Below, in pieces: positions 1 to 8,699 of a stretch of 64,000 nt of DNA (positions within the stretch are counted from its first letter, which is position 1; the number at the start of each line of letters is the position of its first letter). The position numbers were made by a program, and so were the translations under genes. Source of the DNA: Cupriavidus lacunae (GTDB lineage Bacteria > Pseudomonadota > Gammaproteobacteria > Burkholderiales > Burkholderiaceae); assembly GCF_003353055.1 (NCBI RefSeq), contig NZ_QKWJ01000008.1, positions 62,001 through 126,000 of the forward strand, in the 5' to 3' direction. Below the pieces are notes generated by a model. The model saw nothing but the letters and a program-made list of their open reading frames with translations. It made no database searches and was not told the DNA's origin.

Positions 1-2
1 TG

Positions 3-74
3 TCTGCCCTTCGGGTTTTACGGAGTGGGCAGAGTTCGTCAAGAGCAACGATGCGTGTGGTGGTGGCTCGATGA
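3..74 (+). CDS. 3' end of an upstream gene (partial)
   Basis: This frame is open from the window edge and ends in a TGA at 72-74. That stop overlaps the ATG of the following glycosyltransferase in the ATGA arrangement typical of translationally coupled genes. Only about 23 residues are visible, ending in Arg/Val-rich sequence, so no family can be named. The frame of the glycosyltransferase itself is also open to the window edge, so the call rests mainly on the overlap. Confidence 0.35.
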   Translation, partial: SALRVLRSGQSSSRATMRVVVAR

Positions 75-1198
75 CGTCGATCTTTAAAGATCAAAGCGCA
101 GAAAGCCGTGTTGGAACTAGGGCGCTTCTGATTGGTACGGACCTGAGGTTGCTTAGCGGAGGAATCGCGGCGGTGCTGCCTGCTTATCAGTCCTGTTTGC
201 AGAGTGTGCATTCAAGCGTTCGATTTGTTGCTACCCATCGTGCCGGTTCGTTGTATGGGAAGCTGAGTACATTTCTTTTCGCTGTCCTCACCGTCCTCTA
301 TGAAGCTTGCGTTCATAGGAAGAGGCTCGTCGTCTACGCCCACGCGGGGGAGTGGCCATCGTTGGTGAGAAAGTGCGTTCTTTTGCTCGTTGCTGGACTA
401 GCGGGCGCTAAGACGATACTTCATTGTCATGCACCCCAGTGGGAGGTGTATCGTGAAGTTTCGGCTTGGAAGAGGGCTTGCTTGCGATGGGGACTGCGAA
501 GGGCAGACGTCGTTACCGCTCTTACCAACTATCATGCGCGGCAGATTGCCGCTGTCTATGGAGAAAAGGTGGTAGTAGTACCCAATCCCCTTACGGAGGA
601 ACTGTTGGAGTTCGCTCTGGTGTCAAGAGTCCAGCACGAATGCTCGACAACGGATGTGAAGATGAAGGTGATTACATTATGTCGTTTGGCGGAAGGAAAG
701 GGGGCGGAGTACGTTCCTAGCGTCGCGCGGCATGTTGGAGGCAATGTCGAGTTCGTTATCGGCGGTACCGGCCCACTTGGGGAAGTGCTAGCCGCGCAAG
801 TGCAAAATGACAGCAGTCTCAGGAACATCCAGTTTGCAGGTTGGCTGACAGGTCCCGAGAAATGGAGAAGGCTCGCGACTAGTGATGTCTTCTTTCTGCC
901 GACTAGGGCGGACGCACTATGCACCGGCTTTGTCGAAGCAATGTGTCTGGGGTTGCCTGTGGTGACAATCGATCATGGGGGTAACGCCGAGGTCGTTGAG
1001 GATGGTGTGACTGGCTATGTTGTTCGTGCGGATAGCAGTGACTTGAGCCAGAGGCTTGGTGCTGCTGTTACTTCCCTTGCATGTAGCTCAAAGCGACAGC
1101 GATTTGGAGTAGCCGCGCGCGAATATGCCCTGCGGCGCTATCACCCGGATGTCGTGAAAGGGACTCTCCGTAGTATCGCCAAACGGCTGGAGAGTTAA
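71..1198 (+). CDS. GT4-type glycosyltransferase (surface polysaccharide)
   Basis: This 375-residue protein has the two-domain outline of GT-B glycosyltransferases of family 4. The N-terminal half begins with a glycine-rich loop (LLSGGIAAVLPAY, near residues 29-41). The C-terminal half carries the nucleotide-sugar donor region, with VVPNPL, LCRLAEGKG and a late FVEAMCLGLPVV block followed by GGNAEVVEDGVTGYVV. It would transfer a sugar from a nucleotide donor onto a lipid-linked glycan at the inner face of the membrane. Sugar and acceptor cannot be read from sequence. The ATG at 71 overlaps the previous stop, and neighbours downstream are also polysaccharide genes. GC is lower than in the rest of the window, as is common for such loci. 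Confidence 0.85.
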   Translation: MTSIFKDQSAESRVGTRALLIGTDLRLLSGGIAAVLPAYQSCLQSVHSSVRFVATHRAGSLYGKLSTFLFAVLTVLYEACVHRKRLVVYAHAGEWPSLVRKCVLLLVAGLAGAKTILHCHAPQWEVYREVSAWKRACLRWGLRRADVVTALTNYHARQIAAVYGEKVVVVPNPLTEELLEFALVSRVQHECSTTDVKMKVITLCRLAEGKGAEYVPSVARHVGGNVEFVIGGTGPLGEVLAAQVQNDSSLRNIQFAGWLTGPEKWRRLATSDVFFLPTRADALCTGFVEAMCLGLPVVTIDHGGNAEVVEDGVTGYVVRADSSDLSQRLGAAVTSLACSSKRQRFGVAAREYALRRYHPDVVKGTLRSIAKRLES

Positions 1199-1418
1199 GC
1201 GCATTCCTGACAACTCGTCGCTGCAGCGCCTTCGCTGCCAGTGAGCGGCTAGCGAAGGTGCAATCCTAAGTCAAATCCAATTGCGAGGCGATCGAGTGCC
1301 ATAGATAAGGCTCTTTCGGTGGGTGCCGTGTGGGAGAGGGCTCGGCTCTGCCGGCTAGCAGGATGGGGCAAATCTCGGTTTTAGAGGAAGCATGTGGAGG
1401 AGGACGTTATGTCGGCAC

Positions 1419-3161
1419 CTAAGCAGGGTTGCCTAGCGCGTCTGTCCATGCCTTTCCATTCCACCATACGGGTTTGCCAAGTGATGTATCGAAATACATC
1501 TCTCCCTTATTTGTCGTCTTGGGGCGATTTACGGTTGGGCCATTCGCATCTGTCTGAAGCGCCAGTCCATCTAAGTCGGATTCTATGCGACCGGCTGCAA
1601 TCGGCTTTAGGCGCAACTTATTGTTTATGTCGGCCCAAACATAAATGGTCCCTATTTTATTAGGGTGGCTGAGCTTCTCTGATAATATTTTAATTTTCTC
1701 TATATTCGATCTGATGTCAATCGGTGTTTCTCCGCCCAAGGATGAAACCGCTCGATTCTGGGAGTAGAAAGTTTTAACAGTTCGAAGCTTTGTGAAGTTT
1801 GAATCGTCCCCAGGAACTAGGATCTTAATGAAGAATGCTCTCGGTTGAGGCATCGCAATAGAATTGCCGTCGATGTCAATTATTGCGTGACTGGCCGCGG
1901 CCAAGTTGAATACTTGTACAGGAGCCGTTTTCGCTGTAAAAAGATTGCTCCTGGCTCGAAGATATTCGATTCCGCTGCCGAAAAAGAAGTCCGAACTGAC
2001 GTATTCGCAGTGATTGTCATGAAAATCGACGCCACGAACAGAAAAAAAGACGATGGCTTTCTCTATTTCCTCTGATGTTCTAAATACGACTGGGTGAAAA
2101 ATGTTGTTGCGAATATCGAGAAAATCATTACCTCCCGCCCAATAAATGAGGTGGCCGCGTGCATTGACGGTTCCAGACAGCATGTTCCCTTCGATGACCG
2201 TGATGTCTGGATTTATAATGTGTATTTGATATTGGACATTTCGGAAGGAGCAGTTTGATATTCTGTTGCGCTCGCAATAATCGATGCTGATGCCTTCTAT
2301 TTTTGATGCTTCGGCTGCTATGTTATGTTCGGCTTTTCCAAAGCGTAGGCCGTAGTTCAAGTTAATAAAGCCGCAACGCTCGACTACCGAGGCGAATATT
2401 CCGCGGCCAGTAATACCATTGACCGCCATTGGGTCATTGGAGTTTCCGGCAAAATTAATATCCCGAACAACAATCGAGCGTAGATAGCTTAACGGCCTGA
2501 CAACGTTGCTAAGGCCACCGCCCGGATAGGCCCCATCCTCTTCCTCACAGATCCGAAGTATTGTTCCCCGACCGCTCGCGAAATGAATTGTAGTTCCGCA
2601 TTTCTCCGCATTTGCATCTCCTCGCCCGGAATCTCCGAATATAAGAAGTTGAGCGGGATTCATTGATGTGATATTGCTATCCCGAGAGTTTATTACTATA
2701 TCACCTGAGTGTTTGTATATTCCAGAGGGATAATACATTGGAATTGGCCTGGCGGGATCTCTGACCGCCGCATCTGCCATAGCCTGGCTGGCGGCTGTGT
2801 CATCTGATACTCCATCGCCTTTCGCTCCAAACCAACGAACATTCAGCGCGCCGGAGAAGATTCGTTTCCAACGGACTCCGCTGGTGCTAACGATTATCGT
2901 CCCGCCGTTATCGATACTACTGGCATCGTGCGGGTCACGTATAAATCTGCCGCCAATTCCCGGTGGCGGGCTCATAGTGCCTATGACATGGATACAGTTT
3001 GCAGATCCCGAGTACGCGCGCAGTTTCGCATAATCTTCCAATTGCTCCTGTGGCTGTGGTTCGCGCGATTGTCCGTCTTTGCCGATTGTCATGGAGTGCG
3101 CGTGTTGCATTATACCGAGACCAATCAACGCTGTGACTGCGGCACGCCTTTTGTCGTCCAT
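1419..3161 (-). CDS. beta-helix pectate-lyase-like / tailspike-like protein
   Basis: This is a 580-residue protein. Near the N-terminus it has the block NVRWFGAKGDGVSDDTAA, the hallmark of the pectate-lyase-3 fold (right-handed parallel beta-helix found in polysaccharide lyases and phage tailspikes). A long stretch of short hydrophobic/Asn repeats follows, consistent with helix coils. The C-terminus (GEMYFDTSLGKPVWWNGKAW) resembles the end of phage tail fibres and some secreted depolymerases. The start is placed at ATG 3161, which has GAGG seven bases upstream; a longer reading from 3227 lacks a comparable site. The first residues (DDKRRAAVTALIGLGIM) could be a short export signal. It sits convergently behind a glycosyltransferase, so it may modify or trim the local exopolysaccharide. 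That role is inference. Confidence 0.7.
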   Translation of the reverse strand: MDDKRRAAVTALIGLGIMQHAHSMTIGKDGQSREPQPQEQLEDYAKLRAYSGSANCIHVIGTMSPPPGIGGRFIRDPHDASSIDNGGTIIVSTSGVRWKRIFSGALNVRWFGAKGDGVSDDTAASQAMADAAVRDPARPIPMYYPSGIYKHSGDIVINSRDSNITSMNPAQLLIFGDSGRGDANAEKCGTTIHFASGRGTILRICEEEDGAYPGGGLSNVVRPLSYLRSIVVRDINFAGNSNDPMAVNGITGRGIFASVVERCGFINLNYGLRFGKAEHNIAAEASKIEGISIDYCERNRISNCSFRNVQYQIHIINPDITVIEGNMLSGTVNARGHLIYWAGGNDFLDIRNNIFHPVVFRTSEEIEKAIVFFSVRGVDFHDNHCEYVSSDFFFGSGIEYLRARSNLFTAKTAPVQVFNLAAASHAIIDIDGNSIAMPQPRAFFIKILVPGDDSNFTKLRTVKTFYSQNRAVSSLGGETPIDIRSNIEKIKILSEKLSHPNKIGTIYVWADINNKLRLKPIAAGRIESDLDGLALQTDANGPTVNRPKTTNKGEMYFDTSLGKPVWWNGKAWTDALGNPA

Positions 3162-3227
3162 GGGTGGATCCTCGATTGTTTTTTGATGTGCAGAGAGGCT
3201 ACATAGAAAAACGGCGTGTCTATGCAA

Positions 3228-3684
3228 GGTGCAATAATTATAAGATGAGGCGGGGGAGTGATGCCAATTCTAGCGGAGCGGATGTTTGCGTGAGTATGCT
3301 GGGTGCCTATATATTGCTCATGCTTACTACGCGTTGAATTGGATCGGAATTCTTAGTTCTTACTGCGCCGTAATTTTGAGTGATGTGACACTCCGCGCTT
3401 GTAGTGCGGCGGAGACGTCCGCGTCAAAATAGATGCGTTATCGAATGTGCTGCGAACGCTCGTCGATGAGAAAGTGGCAGTTGTGCCCGCTTGGGGGGCA
3501 TAACTGGCACTGCGGTCCGGAGGGGGCAGTAACGAGAGACAATCTACGACTGCGGTGTCGTTGTTGGACACCTCGCGGGGGCAATTAGGGACCTCTATCG
3601 CGACTGCGCTCATATAGCAGAGTCGTCCATTCCTTTATAAAAAGGAGGGGAAATCTATATTTGTCTATGAAGGCGACTTTGTGG
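3228..3684. other. intergenic, no convincing gene
   Basis: About 450 bases lie between the beta-helix gene and the WecG-type gene. They are AT-richer than the surroundings. An 86-codon open frame on the minus strand (3353-3613) has no ribosome site or recognisable composition. The region probably holds the promoter of the beta-helix gene and the downstream end of the wecG/polyprenyl transferase pair. Confidence 0.5.
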
Positions 3685-4437
3685 CTAGGTTCGAGGGGAA
3701 GTTACCAGGTTCCGTAGAATCAATAGTAAAAACAGAGAGTTTGTGAGGAGATAGCGCTTCCACATGCGGCGTGGTTCCTGAATCACTCTATATAGCCATT
3801 CGAGGCCTGAGCGTTGCATCCAGACCGGAGCACGACTGACCTCGCCGGCAACCACGTCGAAAGTTCCACCGACACCCATGACGAAGTCGACACCCAGCTC
3901 ATCTTTCCAACGATTGATGAAGTTCTCTTTCTTTGGGGACGTGATTGCTACGAACAGTAGGCGGGCGCCAGACGCTTTGACCTTCTCTACCAGAGCCGGT
4001 TCGTCATCCCAGAAGTAGCCGTGGTGCCAGCCGGCGATGCGTATCGTTGGGTGCTGCTTGCGCAGGTTCGTTGCGACCTTGTCCACCACCGCCTGTTTGG
4101 CTCCGAGCAGATAGATCGGGTATCCCTTCTCAGCAGACAATGCGGCGAGCTCAATGAAGAGATCCACGCCTGCAACCCGCTCCGGTACAGCGTGACCGAG
4201 CAGGCGAGCGCCCCAAACAACGCCCATGCCATCGATATTCACGATGTCACAGGCCTTTACGGATTCGGCAAGGGCGGGATCGCTGCGCATATTGACAACC
4301 TTGGCCACATTGACGACAACGTGCTGGGTGAACTGTCCAGCGGAGAGGCGGCGGTCAATGACCTCCAGCGTCTCCTGCATGCTCAATGCGTGCGCATGGA
4401 CGCCAAACAACTCGACCTTTCTACTTTCTAGAATCAT
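3685..4437 (-). CDS. WecG/TagA/CpsF family glycosyltransferase
   Basis: This 250-residue protein belongs to the family that adds the second sugar (often N-acetylmannosaminuronate or similar) to an undecaprenyl-linked primer. Visible hallmarks are VNIDGMGVVWGARLLG, SPKKENFINRW, and the C-terminal GVGGTFDVVAGEVSRAP followed by W-M-x-x-x-G-L-E-W-L-Y-R. The start is set at ATG 4437; an upstream TTG at 4464 has no better ribosome site. It lies 66 bases downstream of the polyprenyl glycosylphosphotransferase on the same strand, and the two probably act in sequence: the neighbour makes the lipid-linked first sugar and this enzyme extends it. Donor sugar unknown. Confidence 0.88.
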   Translation of the reverse strand: MILESRKVELFGVHAHALSMQETLEVIDRRLSAGQFTQHVVVNVAKVVNMRSDPALAESVKACDIVNIDGMGVVWGARLLGHAVPERVAGVDLFIELAALSAEKGYPIYLLGAKQAVVDKVATNLRKQHPTIRIAGWHHGYFWDDEPALVEKVKASGARLLFVAITSPKKENFINRWKDELGVDFVMGVGGTFDVVAGEVSRAPVWMQRSGLEWLYRVIQEPRRMWKRYLLTNSLFLLLILRNLVTSPRT

Positions 4438-4503
4438 TTCGATGTGCCAGCAACTAGCTGTCAATAAACGGATGGCTTTTTGGGGCTGAATTGGTGAGTA
4501 CAG

Positions 4504-5934
4504 TCAATACGCGTTCTGCCCAGTCCAGCCTTTGAACGCAGTCCAGAAGATGATTCGCAGGTCCATCCAGAACGACCAGTTCCGGATATAGAAGATGTCG
4601 TGCTCCACCCGCTTGGCCATCTTGTCCAGGGTGTCGGTCTCTCCCCGGTAGCCGTTGATCTGCGCCCAGCCGGTGATCCCGGGCTTAACGCGGTGGCGCA
4701 GCATATAGAAGTCCAGCTGCTCCTTGTACATATTGTTATGGGCCATGGCATGCGGCCGGGGGCCTACCACGCTCATCTCGCCCTTGAGCACGTTGATGAA
4801 CTGCGGCAGTTCGTCCAGGCTGGTGCGGCGCAGGAAGGCGCCGATCGGCGTGATGCGGGTGTCGCCTTTGGTGGCCTGTGTGACGGTGCCGTGCTCGGCG
4901 TGGACCTTCATGCTGCGGAATTTGTAGACGTGGATGACGCGGCCATCCAGGCCGAGGCGTTCCTGCCTGAAGAGGACAGGGCCCGGGGAGCTGCGCTTGA
5001 TCATGATGCCGATGATCAGGAACAGCGGCGACAGGGTGACCAGGACTAGCGCGGCAAAGGTGCGGTCAAAGATGGCCTTAACGGTGCCACGTACACCGAG
5101 CGAGGGCGGCCTGTTCATTTCCACGGCGGGCATGCCGAGGAAATTGCCGACCTTGTGGTTAAGCAGGTCGAAGTCCAGCAGGCTCGGCATCCATTTGATG
5201 TCGATGAAGTCATTGCGCAGGGAGAAGTTGATGTCCTGCATCAGTTGGAACTCACTCATCGGCAGGGTGAGCCAGATTTCATCGATATCGTGCTTCCGTG
5301 CAAAGTCGGCGATCTCGGCGCTGTCGGTGACGCGGTGGCAGCCCGGTGGTGTGGGCTCGCCTTCGAGGGCATAGATGCCGCTGATCTTGAATCCCGTGGT
5401 GTGGCTGGTGTTTGCGCGGCGGTGCATCTCCTGGCCGGTGCGGCCATAGCCAACGATCAGCACACGCTTGAAGTTGGCGCCGGTGCCTCGCACCGCGTTG
5501 AGCACGGCACGGCTGGCCACGCGCAGGGCCAGGAGGCCGGCCAGTGAGAAGGCGTACCAGTAGATCATCCACAAGCGGGACAGGGTGTCGGTCTGGTGCA
5601 GCAGGTAGCTCAGCAGCAGGCTGATCAGCCAGACCAGTGTCCAGGCGGACACCAGGCGCGTGACGAGAGAGAGAAAGCTGCGGCCGCGCCAGGATCCATA
5701 GAGGTCAAACGCGGGCAGTATGATGAAAGCGACCGCGCAACCAAAGTACTGGACGAACTGGTGTATCGGCGCGTGCGCGGTGGAAAAGCGCAGTTCGCTG
5801 GCCAGCAGTGCGGCAAGCCAGATGGCGCCGGCGTCGAGCAGGCGCACCATCAGCGCTAGCTGATCGTGATGCCTGGCAAACATATCTCGATAGACACCCA
5901 CTGACTTCCCCCGAAGCATTCGCGTAACGGGCAC
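4504..5934 (-). CDS. undecaprenyl-phosphate glucose phosphotransferase (WcaJ-like)
   Basis: The protein has 476 residues. The N-terminal half carries several membrane segments and a CoA-binding-like domain (LIVGYGRTGQEMHRR). The C-terminal catalytic half is a bacterial sugar transferase with KRSSPGPVLFRQERLG, VYKFRSM, and RTSLDELPQFINVLKGEMSV followed by VGPRPHA. The enzyme transfers a sugar-1-phosphate, usually glucose, from UDP-sugar to undecaprenyl phosphate and so starts exopolysaccharide repeat units at the inner membrane. The start is uncertain: GTG 5934 gives the full length, while ATG at 5919 or 5883 is possible. None has a strong Shine-Dalgarno site. The WecG-type gene follows on the same strand. 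Confidence 0.88.
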   Translation of the reverse strand: MPVTRMLRGKSVGVYRDMFARHHDQLALMVRLLDAGAIWLAALLASELRFSTAHAPIHQFVQYFGCAVAFIILPAFDLYGSWRGRSFLSLVTRLVSAWTLVWLISLLLSYLLHQTDTLSRLWMIYWYAFSLAGLLALRVASRAVLNAVRGTGANFKRVLIVGYGRTGQEMHRRANTSHTTGFKISGIYALEGEPTPPGCHRVTDSAEIADFARKHDIDEIWLTLPMSEFQLMQDINFSLRNDFIDIKWMPSLLDFDLLNHKVGNFLGMPAVEMNRPPSLGVRGTVKAIFDRTFAALVLVTLSPLFLIIGIMIKRSSPGPVLFRQERLGLDGRVIHVYKFRSMKVHAEHGTVTQATKGDTRITPIGAFLRRTSLDELPQFINVLKGEMSVVGPRPHAMAHNNMYKEQLDFYMLRHRVKPGITGWAQINGYRGETDTLDKMAKRVEHDIFYIRNWSFWMDLRIIFWTAFKGWTGQNAY

Positions 5935-6429
5935 TCATGCGAGTGCCCATGCTTTTCCCCGGCCTAAATAGCTGGCCGCCTCTCTGGCGGCCCGGCTCGC
6001 CAGGAGCACGCGTCTTGTCTGCGCATGCTTCCTGGCGTGGACAAAGCAAAGTCGTGCAGGACTGCTTCCGCGGCAGTCGGTTCCAGGGTATGACTGCGCT
6101 CAGGTGGTGACCCCCACCAGCAGCGTCCGCTTAGGACGATCTCTGGAACTGCAACGCTCTCTTACTGCCGGCACGCTGGTGGCGCCGGTGTGCTTCGTTT
6201 AATCAGGGCCGGATAATGCGGCGCAGCGCGATTCGTCGGTACCCTGCATAAGAAGGGAATGTGCGGGATGATCGTGTGGCAGCTTTGCATCATGCGCTGC
6301 CGTTCTGAGACGCACGGTTAAGTGCGAAGGGGAAGCACGGCTACAGTCTGCCGCGTGCATGCAGCACTAAAGCATTGCCGGTCTCAGGCCGATATTAAGG
6401 CCCCTCACCCCAGCAAGAAGTAGCAGGAA
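5935..6429. other. divergent intergenic region
   Basis: Nearly 500 bases separate the start of the polyprenyl glycosylphosphotransferase (minus) from the first UDG-like-fold gene (plus). No open frame with a ribosome site and no RNA gene was seen. The segment presumably holds promoters for both directions, but no consensus sigma-70 pair stands out. Confidence 0.45.
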
Positions 6430-7248
6430 ATGAAAGGAAACGTCTTTACCCGCGATCAGCTCGATACCTATTTTTCTTCTTTCGTCGGCATGGAGGGGGG
6501 GAATCCGGCGGCGGCTGTCTGGATTTGCGATCCCGCGCCCACCACGGCAGGCTCGCCGCTAGCGGCGCCACTGGTTCCAGAGCGAGTGCCGCACGCCTGG
6601 GACGCGAACTTCCGTGCCGTCCATGCACGGGATATGGCAAGGTGGCAGACGCACCAGCGCCTCGCGCGCATCATGTCGGCAGCGTGGGAAATGGTGTTGT
6701 TCGGCCGGCACGATACAGGCGACTGGCACCGTTATCTGTCTGAATATCTGTACCGTGCGCGTGGATGGGAATTCAAGCTGAGCCTGTTCCCGCTGCCAAT
6801 TCGCGCGGACAACGGACCGACCTGGAAGCGGCTGTATGGCACGCAGCCCGAACTCAATCCCAAGACCAATTACCTGGCATTGTGCCGCGATGGCGGGCGG
6901 TTCCGCTTCATCGAGGCTTTGCGCCGCCGCCAGCGCCCCAAGGTGGTGATCTGCCTGGGCGAGCGCCACGAGGCAGATTATCTGCACGCCTTCGGCATGC
7001 GCGGCCTGCGGTGCACCGAGCATGTTCTGCAGCCGGCCGATCAGGCGCGGACACTCAGCGTCTATCGGGACCAGGGCACACATCTGGTTATCTGCCCCGC
7101 GGTGGCGGGAGCGGCCGGACTGGCGTCGGACGTACTGCTGACGGCGATGGGGCGTTTTATCAGCCAGTGGCTGACGATCGCCGACTTCCAGATGCGGCCG
7201 GAAGAGCCCGATCGGCATCGATGGGAAGCACCCAAAGCCACGGTGTGA
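6430..7248 (+). CDS. conserved protein of unknown function, paralogue 1
   Basis: This 272-residue soluble protein is clearly related to the product of 8700-9512, with the same order of blocks: FTRDQLDTYFSSFVGMEGGN, AAAVWICD, EFKLSLFPLP, YLALCRDG, RPKVVICLGERH, VLQPADQ and a final GLASDVLLTAMG. A Gly/Asn-rich first motif, a mid-protein FPLP block and a hydrophobic strand ending in CLG loosely resemble the layout of the uracil-DNA-glycosylase superfamily. I treat that as a hypothesis only; the usual catalytic signatures are not clear. It is followed, converging, by an AraC regulator, and the paralogue lies beyond it. No signal peptide or membrane segment. Confidence 0.7.
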   Translation: MKGNVFTRDQLDTYFSSFVGMEGGNPAAAVWICDPAPTTAGSPLAAPLVPERVPHAWDANFRAVHARDMARWQTHQRLARIMSAAWEMVLFGRHDTGDWHRYLSEYLYRARGWEFKLSLFPLPIRADNGPTWKRLYGTQPELNPKTNYLALCRDGGRFRFIEALRRRQRPKVVICLGERHEADYLHAFGMRGLRCTEHVLQPADQARTLSVYRDQGTHLVICPAVAGAAGLASDVLLTAMGRFISQWLTIADFQMRPEEPDRHRWEAPKATV

Positions 7249-7278
7249 CGGCAATCTGCCGGCGCGGCCGGCGCGCCC

Positions 7279-8376
7279 TCACGGGCTGCTGCGCAGTAGC
7301 CATTGCCTGAAATCTTCGCCTTGGGCTGCGTTCGCGGCTTGCCAGAAGGCACGGTTGTCGGCGTCGGTAGCGTAGGCGCGCAGGTCACTGGGTGACATGC
7401 CGAGCGCGCGGCGGAAGGCGCGCGTAAAGTCGGACGGGCTGTTGAAACCCAGCCCGTAGGCAATATCGTTCACGGGTAGTTGGGGATAATGCACCAGGTC
7501 CAGCGCGGCGGCGCACAGCCGGCTCCTGCGGATATAGGCTTGCACCCCGCCTTCCGGTTCGAACAAGCGGTAAAGGGTAGCTCGCGAGATTCCCAGCTTT
7601 TCGAGTAGCGTGGCAGGTGACAGTTCAGCCTGGCCGGGATTGGCGTCGATCAGCCGGCGGGCGCGTGCGAGGAGGGCGCTGCGGGCAGCGGCGCGAGTAC
7701 TGCCGTCCAGGCCGGCTTCCCGCCGGAAGGCCGCTGCAAGCAGTTCCACGCCGGTGCGCATCGCGTCCACGGCAGCTTCTGGTGACATTGTGGGGAGATC
7801 AATATTGAGTGCCATGGCATGCGCGACTGCCAGGCGGCTCAATGGCGTGTTTATCTCCACGATTCGCCCGTGAGCGGCCTCAGCTCCCATGAAGATTCCA
7901 TCCATTATCGCGCGCGGCACAAAGAACGACAGCGCACGCGACGCCTTGCGCCGCATCTGGATAGGCTGGCCGAGGTCAGTCAGCAGGATTCCGCCTTGAA
8001 CTGGCCGTGGATTGCCTCGGGCCCCCGAAACTACGCCGACATTGCCTTCGACGAAAACCTGTATCACGTGGTGCCGTACGGAATCCGTCGAAATCCGGGC
8101 GAGACTGCGTTGCAGCGTGACGCCATCACAGCGGCAGTCGGTGAAAGACATGTCCCCGACAAGGTAGCGGTCAATGGCGCCCTGGAAGGGCGCGCGAATG
8201 CTTTCGCGCGTGACTTCCAGATCCATGATGTGCCCGACGCGTTCTCGCCATGCAAGGATCTGGCCCTTGGGGGCCTGCAATCCACCCGTACCTACCTCAA
8301 AGTGGCTATGCGGCAGGCGTTCGGGTTCGCTTCGAGTGGGGCGGACGCGGCGCGATCTGGCTGTGGAGTTTGGCAC
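7279..8376 (-). CDS. AraC family transcriptional regulator
   Basis: This 365-residue regulator has an N-terminal ligand/dimer domain of the type seen in AraC-binding-2 proteins (GILLTDLGQP, LSFFVPRAIMD). Its C-terminal double helix-turn-helix includes LSPATLLEKLGISRATLYRLF and VNDIAYGLGFNSPSDFTRAFRRALGMSPS, split here for length. The start is uncertain: GTG 8376 gives this length, but the first 40-50 residues are Arg-rich and poorly conserved-looking, and an ATG at 8226 is a possible later start. The gene lies between two paralogous genes and points away from the second, so it may control that one. The effector is unknown. Confidence 0.85.
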   Translation of the reverse strand: MPNSTARSRRVRPTRSEPERLPHSHFEVGTGGLQAPKGQILAWRERVGHIMDLEVTRESIRAPFQGAIDRYLVGDMSFTDCRCDGVTLQRSLARISTDSVRHHVIQVFVEGNVGVVSGARGNPRPVQGGILLTDLGQPIQMRRKASRALSFFVPRAIMDGIFMGAEAAHGRIVEINTPLSRLAVAHAMALNIDLPTMSPEAAVDAMRTGVELLAAAFRREAGLDGSTRAAARSALLARARRLIDANPGQAELSPATLLEKLGISRATLYRLFEPEGGVQAYIRRSRLCAAALDLVHYPQLPVNDIAYGLGFNSPSDFTRAFRRALGMSPSDLRAYATDADNRAFWQAANAAQGEDFRQWLLRSSP

Positions 8377-8699
8377 GATCGGCAGGGGAGCGGGCTCAGG
8401 CCGGTACAGAGTGTTGAGACACGAAGTTTACGCTAATCCAGGGCTGCGATCCAAAACGAACGGTTTTCATGCATGCGCACTTGCCGTTGCCGCCATGGGC
8501 GGCGCGCGGCGTAGTGGTGCCATCGCATGGAATGTTACCCCTCTCATGTAGGGAAACGTGATGACAACGAATACTCCCTAAGTGGGGAAAAGAAAGCGCG
8601 ATTCACACGCAAAATCCTTGAACGTCACTTAGTGTTTCGCCCGAATGTATACAAGCCTCGGCGTTTGGGTAACTTTTAATCCACCAAAGCGGTAGAGGC
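8377..8699. other. divergent intergenic region
   Basis: About 320 bases lie between the AraC regulator (minus) and paralogue 2 (plus). The part just before 8700 is AT-rich and is the likely promoter region for the paralogue. No open frame or RNA gene was seen. Confidence 0.45.

Noticed and set aside
3353..3613. 86-codon frame on the minus strand
   Set aside because: No ribosome site, no recognisable composition; left as intergenic.
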